Below are positions 8,806 through 18,797 of a stretch of 64,000 nucleotides of DNA, piece after piece (position 1 is the first letter of the stretch; every line of letters starts with the position of its first letter). The DNA is from Sphingobacteriales bacterium. GTDB lineage: Bacteria > Bacteroidota > Bacteroidia > Chitinophagales > UBA2359. A program made the position numbers and the translations under genes. The DNA is taken from positions 968,501 to 1,032,500 of the forward strand of contig JADJJT010000003.1 of assembly GCA_016706405.1 (NCBI GenBank), given 5' to 3'. The notes under the pieces were generated by a model. The model was not told the DNA's origin, ran no database searches, and saw only the letters and a list, made by a program, of their open reading frames with translations.

Positions 8806-10170
8806 ATGAAAGAAAAAATACTCCTATTCCTTTATACTATTGCCTGCTTTTTTATATGTGGCTATGGTTATGAATCATCGGCCAACAGCAAGCAAATACC
8901 CAATTACACCTTTTTAAACGTTACCGCCCAAAAGGGCGACCATATAATTGGCTTGTTAAACCGCTATGCGTTAAGTTCATCAACTTGTTCGATAAGTTTT
9001 TTTAGAAAATTAAACAATCTTTCTGATAAAGACCCGCTTTTGCCTAAAAAGGCCTATATTTTACCCATCCGGATATATAAATATGATGGTAAAAGCATCC
9101 GTACAACCCTTAATATTGACAATTATCAAACAGCAAAAAATATTGAAAAATATAATGATGACTTATTGAAAAAAAATATCCGGAAAACTAATTTTAGAAC
9201 TGATAAAAAGCTTTGGGTGCCGTTTGACGATAAGGAATGTACCGAGTCACTTAATTTGTTGTTAGCCTCTAATAACGAAGCGAGCATCAATAACAATACT
9301 AAACAAAATACAAATACGGCAGCAACGACAGTAGCAGAAAATAATACGGCTGTCGAAGAAAAACCTTATAGCACAGGTGCGAGTGGAGGCAAATTTCCTA
9401 TTTTTGGCAAAAGTTTTGAACAAGTTGAACTTAAAAGCAACACCCTTGAGGGTAAAATTTATTATTTGGTAGCCGGACACGGCGGCCCCGACCCCGGTGC
9501 AGTAGGCACCCGCAACAAACATACTATTTGCGAAGACGAATACGCTTACGATGTAACCTTACGATTGGCTCGTTGCCTAATTGAACATGGCGCAACGGTT
9601 TATTTAATTGTACGCGACAATAATGACGGCATTAGGCAAGATGCCCTGCTTGATTGCGACAAGGATGAGTTCCATTGGGGCGGCTCACAAATTTCGACCG
9701 AGCAAATAGAGCGATTAACCGATAGGTGTAACCTTATTAATACACTTTACGCGCAAAACTTAGCTAAAGGTGTGCCGCAAAATTACCAACGCATGATAGA
9801 AATACATGTTGATTCGAGGGCGGTAGGCCACCGGCAAGATGTGTTTTTTTATTATTTTGGGGGTAGTGATGATGGGAAAAACTTAGCCAGCCTAATGCAA
9901 AACACTCTTCGAAAACAATACGATAAGCACCAAAAAGGGCGAGGCTATTTTGGCACCATAGAAGACCGCGATTTATTTATGCTGCGCAAAACCAATCCAA
10001 CTTCGGTATATATTGAGCTGGCTAATATTACAAACCCCGACGACCAACAGCGATTAGTAGTGGCAAAAAATCGCCAATTAATTGCCGAATGGCTTTGCCA
10101 AGGTGTTTTAGGCGAGTTTATTTCAAAAAAACCAAAAGAAAAGGCAAAAAAAGGCAAAAAAAACAACTAA
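8806..10170 (+). CDS. N-acetylmuramoyl-L-alanine amidase (Amidase_3)
   Basis: A protein of 454 residues. It has an N-terminal signal peptide, a LysM-like stretch at about residues 40-150 (DHIIGLLNRY, then WVPF), a low-complexity Asn/Thr linker, and a C-terminal zinc amidase domain from about residue 215. Visible zinc and catalytic features are AGHGGPDPGA (His225), the EDEYAYDV Glu, and IEIHVDSR; YIELANITNPDD is the conserved C-terminal Glu motif. It should cleave the amide between muramic acid and the stem peptide during cell-wall remodelling. A Lys-rich tail ends the protein. Confidence 0.88.
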   Translation: MKEKILLFLYTIACFFICGYGYESSANSKQIPNYTFLNVTAQKGDHIIGLLNRYALSSSTCSISFFRKLNNLSDKDPLLPKKAYILPIRIYKYDGKSIRTTLNIDNYQTAKNIEKYNDDLLKKNIRKTNFRTDKKLWVPFDDKECTESLNLLLASNNEASINNNTKQNTNTAATTVAENNTAVEEKPYSTGASGGKFPIFGKSFEQVELKSNTLEGKIYYLVAGHGGPDPGAVGTRNKHTICEDEYAYDVTLRLARCLIEHGATVYLIVRDNNDGIRQDALLDCDKDEFHWGGSQISTEQIERLTDRCNLINTLYAQNLAKGVPQNYQRMIEIHVDSRAVGHRQDVFFYYFGGSDDGKNLASLMQNTLRKQYDKHQKGRGYFGTIEDRDLFMLRKTNPTSVYIELANITNPDDQQRLVVAKNRQLIAEWLCQGVLGEFISKKPKEKAKKGKKNN

Positions 10171-10210
10171 ATTCCGGAATTTTTATTATAAAAACCTAAT
10201 AATTTAGAAT

Positions 10211-10218
10211 TACCTTTG
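10211..10218 (+). promoter_or_regulatory. Candidate Bacteroidota -7 box
   Basis: TACCTTTG matches TANNTTTG exactly and lies 41 nt before the ATG at 10259. Confidence 0.45.
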
Positions 10219-10258
10219 CTTGTTCTCTTTTGTTTAACTCAAACCAATCTATTCACTT

Positions 10259-12803
10259 ATGTTCAATAGCTGCTACAAAAATAAAATAAAAACTATTGCC
10301 CTTTTGTTTCTATTATGTGCGTTTTTTGGGCATCAAAACGTTTTTGCACAACCACTTTTTGAAGTAAATGGTGCAGCCGTCAAAACCTCTGACAATTGTT
10401 ACACGCTTACCCCCGCTATTAACAACCAAGCTGGCTCAATATGGTGTGTTAATCAGATAGACTTAACTTATTCGTTTGAAACTGAAATGCTTTTGTATTT
10501 TGGCTGTGCCGACACCACCAATTGTTTTGAAGATTTAGATAGTGGTGCCGATGGTATTGTGTTTGCTTTTCAACCAGTTTCGACCAGCATAGGTAGTTCG
10601 GGAGGTAGTTTAGGCATTGAAGGAGTTGAACCCTCACTTTGTATTGAGTTTGATACCTATCCCAACGGCCAATATGGCGATTTAATAGATGACCATATAG
10701 CCGTATATAGCGATGGCGATATTGACCATAACTCTATTAAGTCGTTGGTTGCCCCAGTTACCGCCACCGACCCGCCCACAAATATTGAAAACTGCAGCGA
10801 ACATACTATAAAAGTTGTGTGGAGTGCTGAAACGCAAAACTTAAAAGTATATTTCGATTGCCAATTGCGCGTTGATTATACCGGAATTAATATTATTGAC
10901 GATATTTTTGGTGGCGACCCCAACGTATATTGGGGCTTTACGGCAAGCACGGGCGGTTGTAACAACGAGCAGCGTGTTTGTGTAGTTACCGAACCCAGCA
11001 TAACTACTACCAACCATGCTATTTGTGCAGGTGGTAGCGTTCAAATTGAAGCCATTGGCTTTGGACTCTCTTACGAATGGTCGCCAACCGATGGCCTAAG
11101 CGACCCTAACATAGCCAACCCCATAGCAACGCCAACTAAAACAACACAATATGTTGTATTAATAACAGGCCCCGATGGATGTACTACCCCCGAATTAGTA
11201 ATTGTTACGGTAAACGATGAATTAGTAGTTGATGCAGGTCTTGACATTACCACTTGCCCCGGGCAAGCAGTTCAACTTTTAGTAACACCCGGAGGTGCTA
11301 CCAAATACGAATGGAGCGACCCAACAATAACACAAAATGCTTTTCCACAAGTAGCGCCTTTAACCACAACCACCTATATTGTTACTGTTACTGATGCCAA
11401 CGGTTGTGTAGGAAGCGACGAAATTACTGTTTTTGTTGTTGACGATTTACAGGTCTCAGCCGGCGATGATGTTAGCATTTGTCCGGATGAAACAGTGCAA
11501 CTGCACGTATCGCCTGCCGATGCCGCTACTTATGCGTGGAGCGATGCCAGCATTGAACAATCGGCCAACCCCTCTGTTAGCCCAAGTCAAACAACTACCT
11601 ATACCGTAACCGTTACCGATGCCAATGGCTGTTTTGGCTCGGCCTCCGTTACCGTAGAAGTTATACCTGTTTCAGACCCCGGCACCATGCCCGATGCCCA
11701 ATTTGTTTGCGATGGTGCAAGCCTTTCAATTGCCAGTGTTAATCCCGTTATTGCCGAAGGACAAGGGCTGACCTATGTGATGCACACTGCTTCGGGCAAT
11801 AGTTTGGGCACCGTTTTAGCTATTAATCCGGATGGTAATTTTGATATTACCTCGGCGCCCGGCTTACAAGTAAACACAATTTATTATATATCGGCAGTAG
11901 CTGGGCCTTTAAATACCAATGGCAATGTTGATTTTGGCAGCCCTTGTACCCGCGTAGCTCCCGGAACCCAGTGGTGTTTTTTACTGCCAATTAAATTAAC
12001 CGTTAAAGACTACTGCGACAATGTTAGCACCTTATTTACCCTACAAGTATCGGTTAGCGGTGGCTTGCCCGCCTACGACCCCGCTAACGAAGTGTATAAT
12101 ATTACCGGCGAGTATATGGGTGCCCTCCAATACAACGAAAACGTTACCTTAGGCCCTTCGACAACGCCATTACTTACGTGCTAACCGCCACCGATGCCGC
12201 CGGTTGCTTAGGTGTTGACTCGCGGTTTGTTGAGTGCTTAAAAGGTCCGGCAGGTATTGAGTTGGCTGCATTTTATGCCCAAATTCAACCCAATAGCACC
12301 GAGCTAATTTGGCAAACAGCTACCCAAACAAATAGCCAATATTTTGTAATTGAAAGCAGCACAGACGGATTTACCTATACAGAGGTTTGTACCGAGCCAG
12401 CAGCGGGCAACAGCAACATAATACAAGATTACCAGTGCAGTCACTCAAACCCTGCATCGGATTAACCTATTACCGCCTAACCGAAATTGATGCCAATAAT
12501 CAAAAAACAATACAAGGCGTAATTAGTGTTATGCGCAGTAAGGCCCAACAAAACAGTTTAGCTATTTCTCAAGTTTCTACCGATGCCAACCAGCAAAACC
12601 TTACTTTGTATTTGCAAAAACCCAATGCCAATACGCTTGCAAATATTCAAATATTAAGCACACAGGGGCAAATAGTACAAACAGGGCAAACCCACCACGC
12701 TGTTTGGCAAACCGATATTGCGCATCTTCCATCGGGATTGTATTTGTTGATTGCCGAGGTTAATGGTGAAGTAGTGACCAAAAAGATAGTAATAAACAGG
12801 TAG
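10259..12803 (+). CDS. Lectin-domain T9SS protein with two frameshifts
   Basis: An intact protein would be about 848 residues. It starts with a signal peptide (cleavage near VFAQ). An L-type lectin-like domain at about residues 30-245 contains DGIVFAFQ, IEFDTYPN and VYFDCQLR. Ig/PKD-like repeats follow, then the same C-terminal region and T9SS sorting domain as the protein at 2495. Compared with that paralog, one C is missing near 12150 (GGCCCTTCG) and another near 12460 (GCATCGGATT instead of GCATCCGGATT), which break the frame twice. A compensated C-loss and T-gain sits near 11970. Both shifts lie in the duplicated segment and may be assembly errors. It probably binds glycans at the cell surface. 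Confidence 0.75.
11498..12803 (+). repeat. 1.3-kb direct repeat, copy 2
   Basis: Nearly identical to 4163-5470. All disruptive indels of the host gene fall within this copy. Confidence 0.9.
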
Positions 12804-13131
12804 ATAGCCTATTTACGGCATATTGTTCTTTCCGGATGGCAATTGAAATTAAAAACAATAATCCGGATAGAAACAGAACAAATCCTCTTCATTTTTTAAT
12901 GGAGGGGATTTGTCTTTAAAACATGTCTGTCTAAATCTATTAGCCTAAGTAACAAAATGAAACTAAATTTACCTTTTTTAAGTTAATACATAAGACAATC
13001 CATTTATTTTCTGAGTAAAGAAAAAATTACTTTCAAAAAAGAAATGTTTGGTGTAATTTTCACATATAATAAAAAATAATATCCGGAGAACCTAATTAGT
13101 ACTATCTATATTAACATAATTTTTTTTACAC
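12804..13131. other. Intergenic region, 328 bp, with hairpin
   Basis: An imperfect hairpin at 12880-12911 (AAATCCTCTTCAT with ATGGAGGGGATTT, including G-U pairs) is followed by TCTTTAAA and may terminate the lectin gene. There are three TCCGGA motifs and AT-rich sequence; no gene is seen. Confidence 0.45.
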
Positions 13132-14037
13132 ATGGATCTTTATTTTCTCCCTTTCATTTCGTTTATTGCCTTAATATTGCTATTTGGCAGTTTTTTTGTA
13201 GTTCGGCAACAATCAACAGGTATTATTGAGCGTTTTGGAAAATTTATGCGCACTGCTTCGCCCGGGCTTAATTTAAAATTACCTATTATCGACAAAGTAG
13301 TGCATAAAATTAATATGCGGGTGCAACAATTAGATGTTGTTGTAGAAACCAAAACTTTAGATGATGTCTTTGTGGACGTTAAAGTATCGGTACAGTACCA
13401 AGTAATGCCCGACAAAGTGTTTGAAGCGTATTACAAACTATCGAACATCCACGACCAAATTAGTGCTTACGTTTTTGACGTAGTACGTGCGCGAGTGCCG
13501 CAACTTAAGCTTGACGATGTTTTTTCAAAAAAGGAAGATATCGCTGTAGCCGTAAAACACGAATTACACGATACGATGGACGATTTTGGCTACGATATTT
13601 TAAAGGCCTTAGTTACAGATATTGACCCCGATGAAATGGTAAAACATGCCATGAACGAAATTAATGCTTCGACCCGTTTGCGTATGGCCGCCGCCGAAAA
13701 GGGTGAAGCTGACCGAATTTTAAAAGTAAAAGCCGCCGAGGCCGATGCCCAAAGTAAAGCGCTTGAAGGCAAAGGTATTGCCGACCAACGCCGTGCCATT
13801 GTTGAGGGCTTGCACTCGTCTGTAACAGAGTTTCAGCGCTCGTTAGAGGGGGCAACCGCGCAAGATGTGATGACGATTGTTCTTTTATCTCAATATTTTG
13901 ATACCATGAAAGAAATTGCCGCCCGCGCAAACTCAAATACTATTATGATGCCTAATAATCCATCCGGATTATCTTCACTAACCGAGCAGTTTCGCGATTT
14001 AATGATTTTAGCCAATCAAGTAAAGCCAAGGCAGTAG
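13132..14037 (+). CDS. SPFH/Band 7 (stomatin/prohibitin-like) protein
   Basis: A protein of 301 residues. One N-terminal membrane segment (residues 4-24) is followed by the SPFH domain (about residues 25-190), with the opening GIIERFGKFMRTASPGLNLKLPIID typical of the slipin/HflC-like group split here for brevity: GIIERFGKF, then SPGLNLKLP. An Ala/Glu/Lys-rich coiled coil follows (about 190-240, AEKGEADRILKVKAAEAD). Such proteins form large membrane-associated oligomers and often organise proteases or membrane microdomains. No NfeD partner gene is adjacent. Confidence 0.88.
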   Translation: MDLYFLPFISFIALILLFGSFFVVRQQSTGIIERFGKFMRTASPGLNLKLPIIDKVVHKINMRVQQLDVVVETKTLDDVFVDVKVSVQYQVMPDKVFEAYYKLSNIHDQISAYVFDVVRARVPQLKLDDVFSKKEDIAVAVKHELHDTMDDFGYDILKALVTDIDPDEMVKHAMNEINASTRLRMAAAEKGEADRILKVKAAEADAQSKALEGKGIADQRRAIVEGLHSSVTEFQRSLEGATAQDVMTIVLLSQYFDTMKEIAARANSNTIMMPNNPSGLSSLTEQFRDLMILANQVKPRQ

Positions 14038-14069
14038 TTGATTAAATTATTATCCACTTAATTGTGTGA

Positions 14070-14123
14070 CCTCGCCATGTTATGCATGAAAGAAAAAGGC
14101 AGAACGCGGCGAGGCTTTTTTAT
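14070..14123 (+). terminator. Terminator-like hairpin
   Basis: CCTCGCC pairs with GGCGAGG across a loop of about 35 nt, followed by CTTTTTT. It lies just after the SPFH gene. Confidence 0.5.
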
Positions 14124-14162
14124 ATCCTTGCCGGTTTAGAGAAACTATACAGCTAAATAAAC

Positions 14163-14200
14163 AAAAACTGCCAAAACAATTAAGTTTTGGCAGTTTTTTA
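14163..14200. terminator. Strong bidirectional terminator
   Basis: AAAACTGCCAAAAC pairs with GTTTTGGCAGTTTTT across AATTAA. It separates the SPFH gene from the convergent lipoprotein gene. Confidence 0.9.
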
Positions 14201-14288
14201 TTAACTCAAATCACCGGTTTGCACTAAAATTAACTATTTATTAGGTAAGTAAACAGCTAATTAAAAATTAACAAACAGAATAATTAAA

Positions 14289-14750
14289 TTATTTGTTAGA
14301 TGGTTGCGCACCAGTACGGCCTTTAATGTCAGATGGCTTGGTAGCAACTTTTGAAGGTGCGTTAGCGGTACCTGAAGTTGATTTGTTTTCTTCTACTTTA
14401 CCAGTGCGGCCTTTTATTTCATCCTTTTTGGGTTGCTCTGCTGGTTTTTGTGCTGGTTTGGCAGGTTCTTTTTTTCCTGTATTTTTAGGAGGTGTAGGAG
14501 TAGCAGCAGCACCTTTTTTGCCGGCAGCGGCGGCCATAATTGAATCGGCTTTGGCAGCAGCGGCGGCCATAATTGTTTGGTCGCAATTAGCTAAAATGCC
14601 TTTTTTAACCTTTTCTACTTCAACTTTGGCCAACGAGTCTATTGTAGCCATTTGTTTGGCCTCTGCTTCTTTGTTTTTGCCGGGGTTATCGCAGCTAAAA
14701 AGCGCAACAACGGCCAACAACATTAAAGGAATTAAACGAAGATGTTTCAT
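14289..14750 (-). CDS. Small Ala/Lys/Pro-rich lipoprotein
   Basis: A protein of 153 residues with a lipoprotein signal MKHLRLIPLMLL and lipobox ALFSC (Cys20). The mature chain is low complexity: a charged helical stretch, AAAAAKADSIMAAAAGKK, a Pro/Lys-rich section, and two copies of IKGRTG near the C-terminus. No family is recognised. It resembles the neighbouring lipoprotein at 14870 in signal, Ala-rich body and KADSM/KADSI motif, so the two look like diverged paralogs. A function cannot be inferred. Confidence 0.65.
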   Translation of the reverse strand: MKHLRLIPLMLLAVVALFSCDNPGKNKEAEAKQMATIDSLAKVEVEKVKKGILANCDQTIMAAAAAKADSIMAAAAGKKGAAATPTPPKNTGKKEPAKPAQKPAEQPKKDEIKGRTGKVEENKSTSGTANAPSKVATKPSDIKGRTGAQPSNK

Positions 14751-14869
14751 ATTTTGTTTTACTTTTTTTAAGTTGATTTGATGGAAGATAAATAATAATT
14801 TGGAATTTGAAATTTTCCGCTTGGGTTAATTTATGCTTAAAAATTGTTTGTTTTATGTATTTTTAAGGT

Positions 14870-15148
14870 TTATTTTTTTCCAGCGGCGGGTGGTGGGGTA
14901 GCGGCAGCGGCTTGTGCTTTTTTAGCATTTACCATTGAGTCGGCTTTTGCCTGAACTTCGGTTTGCATCCGGGTTTGGCATTTTTGTTCGGCTTCGGCTT
15001 TAAACGCGGTAGTTTGAGCGGCCACAATCGAATCAACTTTTTGTTTTTGTTTGGCTGGGTCCATAGCCACATTGCCGGGTTTGCCACATGATGCTAAAAT
15101 TGCAACAAGGCAAAACAAAGCGGCTAAGCTTAAACGAAGATTTTTCAT
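14870..15148 (-). CDS. Small Ala-rich lipoprotein
   Basis: A protein of 92 residues with signal MKNLRLSLAALFCLVA and lipobox ILASC. The mature part is predicted mostly helical (KQKQKVDSIVAAQ, VQAKADSMVNAKK) and ends in a Pro/Ala tail. It is a likely paralog of the next gene downstream at 14289 and is separated from it by 119 bp. Confidence 0.65.
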   Translation of the reverse strand: MKNLRLSLAALFCLVAILASCGKPGNVAMDPAKQKQKVDSIVAAQTTAFKAEAEQKCQTRMQTEVQAKADSMVNAKKAQAAAATPPPAAGKK

Positions 15149-15520
15149 AAGTGTTTCGTTTGATATTAAATTTGTTTTGAGAATTGTTTATTTATAAATT
15201 AATTAAGTTTTGGCTTTACAAAATAAGTTTGAACAAAACCAACTGCAAAGTTACGTCAATAAGTGCTAAACTTAGATGTATAAAATGGATTTTTTTTTTA
15301 TTTTACGTGTAAAGATGTTTTTTTTCTGTCTTTAGGTGCTTTTTACCTCTAATTTCTTTAATTTTATGCTTAATCTTGCTCTTTTTACTAAAAAATGAAC
15401 AGTGCCATTTAATTTTAGGTGTTATAATTTTATATTGTAAAACTAAATTAGCTAAAATCCAAAACATTTCATTAATATTATCTATCGTGATAATTTAGTT
15501 TAAAAGCTCAAAGAATACAT
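15149..15520. other. Intergenic region, 372 bp, with promoter box
   Basis: On the minus strand, TAACTTTG (15246-15253) matches the TANNTTTG -7 box and lies about 98 nt upstream of the lipoprotein start at 15148. The rest is AT-rich with several T-runs and no gene seen. Confidence 0.45.
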
Positions 15521-16411
15521 TATGCATAAATATATTGATGTAATAGTACAAGCATATTCCGGATATGCAAATTATTTATGGCATGAGATTCTGCATCCTC
15601 ACCCAAAAAATTATTTTTATTGGTTAATCGGCGTTTCGTTGTTCTTTTGCCCTTGAACTATTAAAACCTGCAGGCCTAACCAAGCAAAATTCCGGAAAGA
15701 TTTTTGGTTGGATGTATTTTTATATGTTTTTTAATTTTTTTCATTTTTTCGTTAATCATATATAACGCACTCTCGAGCGTGTTTGTAACTGCCTTTAACG
15801 ATTTTTTGGCAATTTTTAGTATTAAAAATTTAGTGGCTATTAATGTGGCCAGTTGGCCTTGGGCAGCGCAATTAGCATTATTATTCGTAGTGCGCGATTT
15901 TGTACAATGGAATATTCATAGGCTACTGCATAGGGTTAACAAACTTTGGGAGTTTCATAAAGTACACCACTCGGTTAAAGAAATGGGCTTTGCCGCCCAC
16001 CTGCGGTACCATTTTATGGAGAACATAGTGTATCGAACCATTGAGTATATTCCCTTAGCTATGATAGGTTTTGGCGTTACCGACTTTTTTATTGTCCATA
16101 TTTTTACGCTTGCCTGGGGGCATTACAACCACTCAAACATTTCGATACCCATTGGCCCGCTCAAATACCTGTTTAACAACCCCGAAATGCACATTTGGCA
16201 CCATGCAAAGTTTTTACCGCCAACTCACCCTTTTGGTGTAAATTTTGGCTTAACCCTAAGTGTTTGGGATTACCTTTTTAAAACCAATTATATTCCGTAT
16301 GATGGCCGCGAAATTCCGTTAGGCTTTCCGGATGACGAAGATTTTCCGGATGATTTTTTACATCAAAATTTGCACGGCTTAAACTTGCACGCAAAAAATC
16401 AAGATAAATAA
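15521..16411 (+). CDS. Sterol desaturase/fatty-acid hydroxylase-family protein, frameshifted N-terminus
   Basis: The C-terminal 235 residues (from about 15704) are in one frame and carry the di-iron histidine boxes of the family: HRLLH, HKVHHS, HYNHSN and HIWHHA. They also include hydrophobic membrane segments. Upstream, an ATG at 15521 opens a frame reading MHKYIDVIVQAYSG to SLFF, then pieces such as ALELLKP and FRKDFWLD in shifting frames. These are what the family has before its first His box. So the real gene probably starts at 15521 and has several small indels around 15650-15740. The enzyme would hydroxylate or desaturate a lipid; the substrate is unknown. Confidence 0.75.
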
Positions 16412-16485
16412 GTTTCAGCTTACATTAACCGCATAAATCAACAATATAACTAATAATCACTAACAACAAACCACTTCAATAGCGC

Positions 16486-17205
16486 ATGGCCAACAATATT
16501 ATATTAGCGCCAATATTATTAGCTCAGTTTGTACCTTGGGGTGTTGAGCATTTTTTAACAGTTCTAATTTGGGCTTTAATTGGATTTGTGCTTATTTATT
16601 GGGCGCAAAAATTGCCTAAACGACAACAGCATATAATAGCTATTTTATTGAGTTTGCTGCCAGCAGGTACCATGTTGTTGCATGTAGCTGGCAAAATTAT
16701 GAGCCAAACCTTCGAATTGAAAATTGATTTGCCCCTGCCAATTTGCCATTTTTGCTCGTTGGCCACGCCAATATTGATGGTTAGCAGGCGATTTGCCTTG
16801 TTTGAAGTGTTTTACTTTTGGATTATGGTCGGTACGGTACAAGCTATTTTAACCCCCGATTTGTACGATGGTTTTCCGCACTCTAACTACTGGAAATACT
16901 GGGTGGCGCATTGTGGACTGGTAATTTGCATTTTGTATTTGGTATTTGTTTATTATATGCGGCCTACACACAAAAGCCTTTGGAAAACATTTTGGATTAC
17001 ACAAATTGTAGTTCCGGTGAGTCTTTTAGCCAATTATTTAACCGGCGGAAACTATAACTATTTATCGCATAAGCCGCCCCAAGGCTCGCTGCTCGATTTT
17101 ATGGGGCCTTGGCCTTGGTATATTTTAGCCTCGGAGGCGTTAGCTTTGCTTTTATTTTATTTGGCTTATTTACCTTTTGCCTTTAAAACGCACAAACAAT
17201 CTTAA
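16486..17205 (+). CDS. YwaF/TIGR02206-type integral membrane protein
   Basis: A protein of 239 residues with about six hydrophobic segments. It has the family landmarks: an early His in WGVEHFLTV, LPLPICHFCS before the third helix, TPDLYDGFPH, and NYLTGGNYNYL followed by DFMGPWPWYI. The role of the family is unknown. It lies between the desaturase-like gene and dapB on the same strand. Confidence 0.8.
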   Translation: MANNIILAPILLAQFVPWGVEHFLTVLIWALIGFVLIYWAQKLPKRQQHIIAILLSLLPAGTMLLHVAGKIMSQTFELKIDLPLPICHFCSLATPILMVSRRFALFEVFYFWIMVGTVQAILTPDLYDGFPHSNYWKYWVAHCGLVICILYLVFVYYMRPTHKSLWKTFWITQIVVPVSLLANYLTGGNYNYLSHKPPQGSLLDFMGPWPWYILASEALALLLFYLAYLPFAFKTHKQS

Positions 17206-17245
17206 ATTTACAACCAAACAAAACTATCTATAAACAAATACTGAA

Positions 17246-17965
17246 ATGCTTAAAATTGCCTTAATAGGATACGGAAAAATGGGTAAAACTATTGCGCAAT
17301 TAGCCGCCGAGCAAGGCTGCGAGGTGGTGCTTCAACTCAATAGTGCTACTATGGCTACTATTAGTAACGCCGACCTGCGGCAAGCCCAGGTTGCTATTGA
17401 ATTTACCCGCCCCGATGCTGCCACTACTAATATTTTGCGTTGCTTTGAGGCGAATTTACCCGTTGTTTGCGGCACTACCGGATGGCACAATGCACTGCCA
17501 CAAATTGTACAAACCTGCCAAAAACTAAACGGCGCTTTGTTGTATGCAACAAATTTTAGTTTGGGTGTAAACATATTTTTCGCCATCAATAGGCAATTAG
17601 CACAACTATTAAATGGAAAAAATTACACCCCTCAAATTACCGAAATTCACCACACCGAAAAATTAGATGCCCCCAGTGGCACCGCTATTACTTTGGCCAA
17701 TGATATTATAGCAAATAATCCGAATTTATTAGAATGGGTAAACCACGCCGCAACAACTGAAAACCAATTAGCTATTTTGTCTGAGAGGGTTGCCGATGTA
17801 AAAGGTACACATATTATAAACTGGCAATCGGCGGTTGACACCCTTAGCATAGCCCATTACGCCCACAACCGAAATGGTTTTGCCCTTGGGGCATTGGTGG
17901 CAGCTAAATGGTTGGCAGGTAAGCAGGGTATATTTACTATGAACGATGTTTTAGGCATTCATTAA
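17246..17965 (+). CDS. dapB: 4-hydroxy-tetrahydrodipicolinate reductase
   Basis: A protein of 239 residues that reduces the product of DapA with NAD(P)H in the lysine/diaminopimelate pathway. It has the N-terminal nucleotide-binding GYGKMGK motif and the CGTTGW loop. The catalytic EIHHTEKLDAPSGTA block is near residues 133-147, with the His and Lys needed for catalysis. Its length matches the compact Bacteroidota form. It starts 40 nt after the membrane-protein gene and may be cotranscribed with it. Confidence 0.93.
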   Translation: MLKIALIGYGKMGKTIAQLAAEQGCEVVLQLNSATMATISNADLRQAQVAIEFTRPDAATTNILRCFEANLPVVCGTTGWHNALPQIVQTCQKLNGALLYATNFSLGVNIFFAINRQLAQLLNGKNYTPQITEIHHTEKLDAPSGTAITLANDIIANNPNLLEWVNHAATTENQLAILSERVADVKGTHIINWQSAVDTLSIAHYAHNRNGFALGALVAAKWLAGKQGIFTMNDVLGIH

Positions 17966-17977
17966 GAAAATCAAGTT

Positions 17978-18778
17978 TTAAAAATAATGCATTAATTTAG
18001 AAAAAATTAAATCTAACAACTCAATAAAAATAAGAATAATAATAACCCACTCTAACTGGGTGCTTTCGCGGTGTAAATACAGTTCTTTAAAAACAAGTAA
18101 ATTATCTTCAACCATCCGGAGGGTGTATTCAATACTTCTGAATCGGGTTTGTAAATCAAATGTTTTTACCATCCCCCTGTTTATTTTATCTAAATATTCA
18201 TCGTCCCAGGCAATATCCGGACTGTCGAAGATATACAAATTTTCAACAATTCTATTTTTAGTATTTAGGGTGCGGCCAATAAATTTTAGCATATTAGTCC
18301 GGTTAATATTTAGTTTGCCTTTTACCTCAAGTTGGGTACTAAACTGTTGAACTTCGGCCAATAAATTTTCGCATATTTCTACATATCTGTCTAATGCTAC
18401 CGACTGCGCTAAGTTAAAAAGCACAATATGCACTACGTTTTCGTTTAGGGTTGGCAGTGTTAGGTCGTTAAAAGTAAATTTAAAATTAGGGTCGGCGGGG
18501 TTTACATGTATTATAAAATCGTCCCGCATTTTTTCGGGGTGCAAATTTTTGCAGTATGGTGTAAGCAATTGTAAAAATTTGCTCATGTCAACATCCGAAA
18601 GGTTGGCAAAGGCTACCACGCCATATTGCGACAAATAAATATATTGCCCATCGTTGCCATCAATAATCCGGTAAAACAGCTCTGAACTCGACTCGGCTAT
18701 AAGCAGTCCGGTAAAATTGTCTTTAAAGCGTTTTAGATCTATTTCGTAGGCAATATTTAAAGCAATTATTGGCAGCAT
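17978..18778 (-). CDS. RMD1/DUF155 family protein
   Basis: A protein of 266 residues with the DUF155 (RMD1/YagE) layout. An N-terminal mixed alpha/beta region carries YGVVAFANLS, the central part contains FNLAQSVALDRYVE, and a long helical part includes TLNTKNRIVENLYIFDSPDIAWDD. A C-terminal transmembrane helix WVIIILIFIELLDLIF ends the protein. Eukaryotic members (Rmd1, Rmnd1) act in mitochondrial or cytoskeletal processes; the bacterial role is unknown. It is convergent with dapB, 13 bp apart. Confidence 0.8.
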   Translation of the reverse strand: MLPIIALNIAYEIDLKRFKDNFTGLLIAESSSELFYRIIDGNDGQYIYLSQYGVVAFANLSDVDMSKFLQLLTPYCKNLHPEKMRDDFIIHVNPADPNFKFTFNDLTLPTLNENVVHIVLFNLAQSVALDRYVEICENLLAEVQQFSTQLEVKGKLNINRTNMLKFIGRTLNTKNRIVENLYIFDSPDIAWDDEYLDKINRGMVKTFDLQTRFRSIEYTLRMVEDNLLVFKELYLHRESTQLEWVIIILIFIELLDLIFSKLMHYF

Positions 18779-18797
18779 ATACTTTGCTTTTTCAGAT

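Noticed and set aside
14293..14781. A 162-residue plus-strand frame opposite the alanine-rich lipoprotein
   Set aside because: The minus-strand frame has a lipobox and a paralog; the plus frame is the antisense shadow of its Ala/Lys codons.
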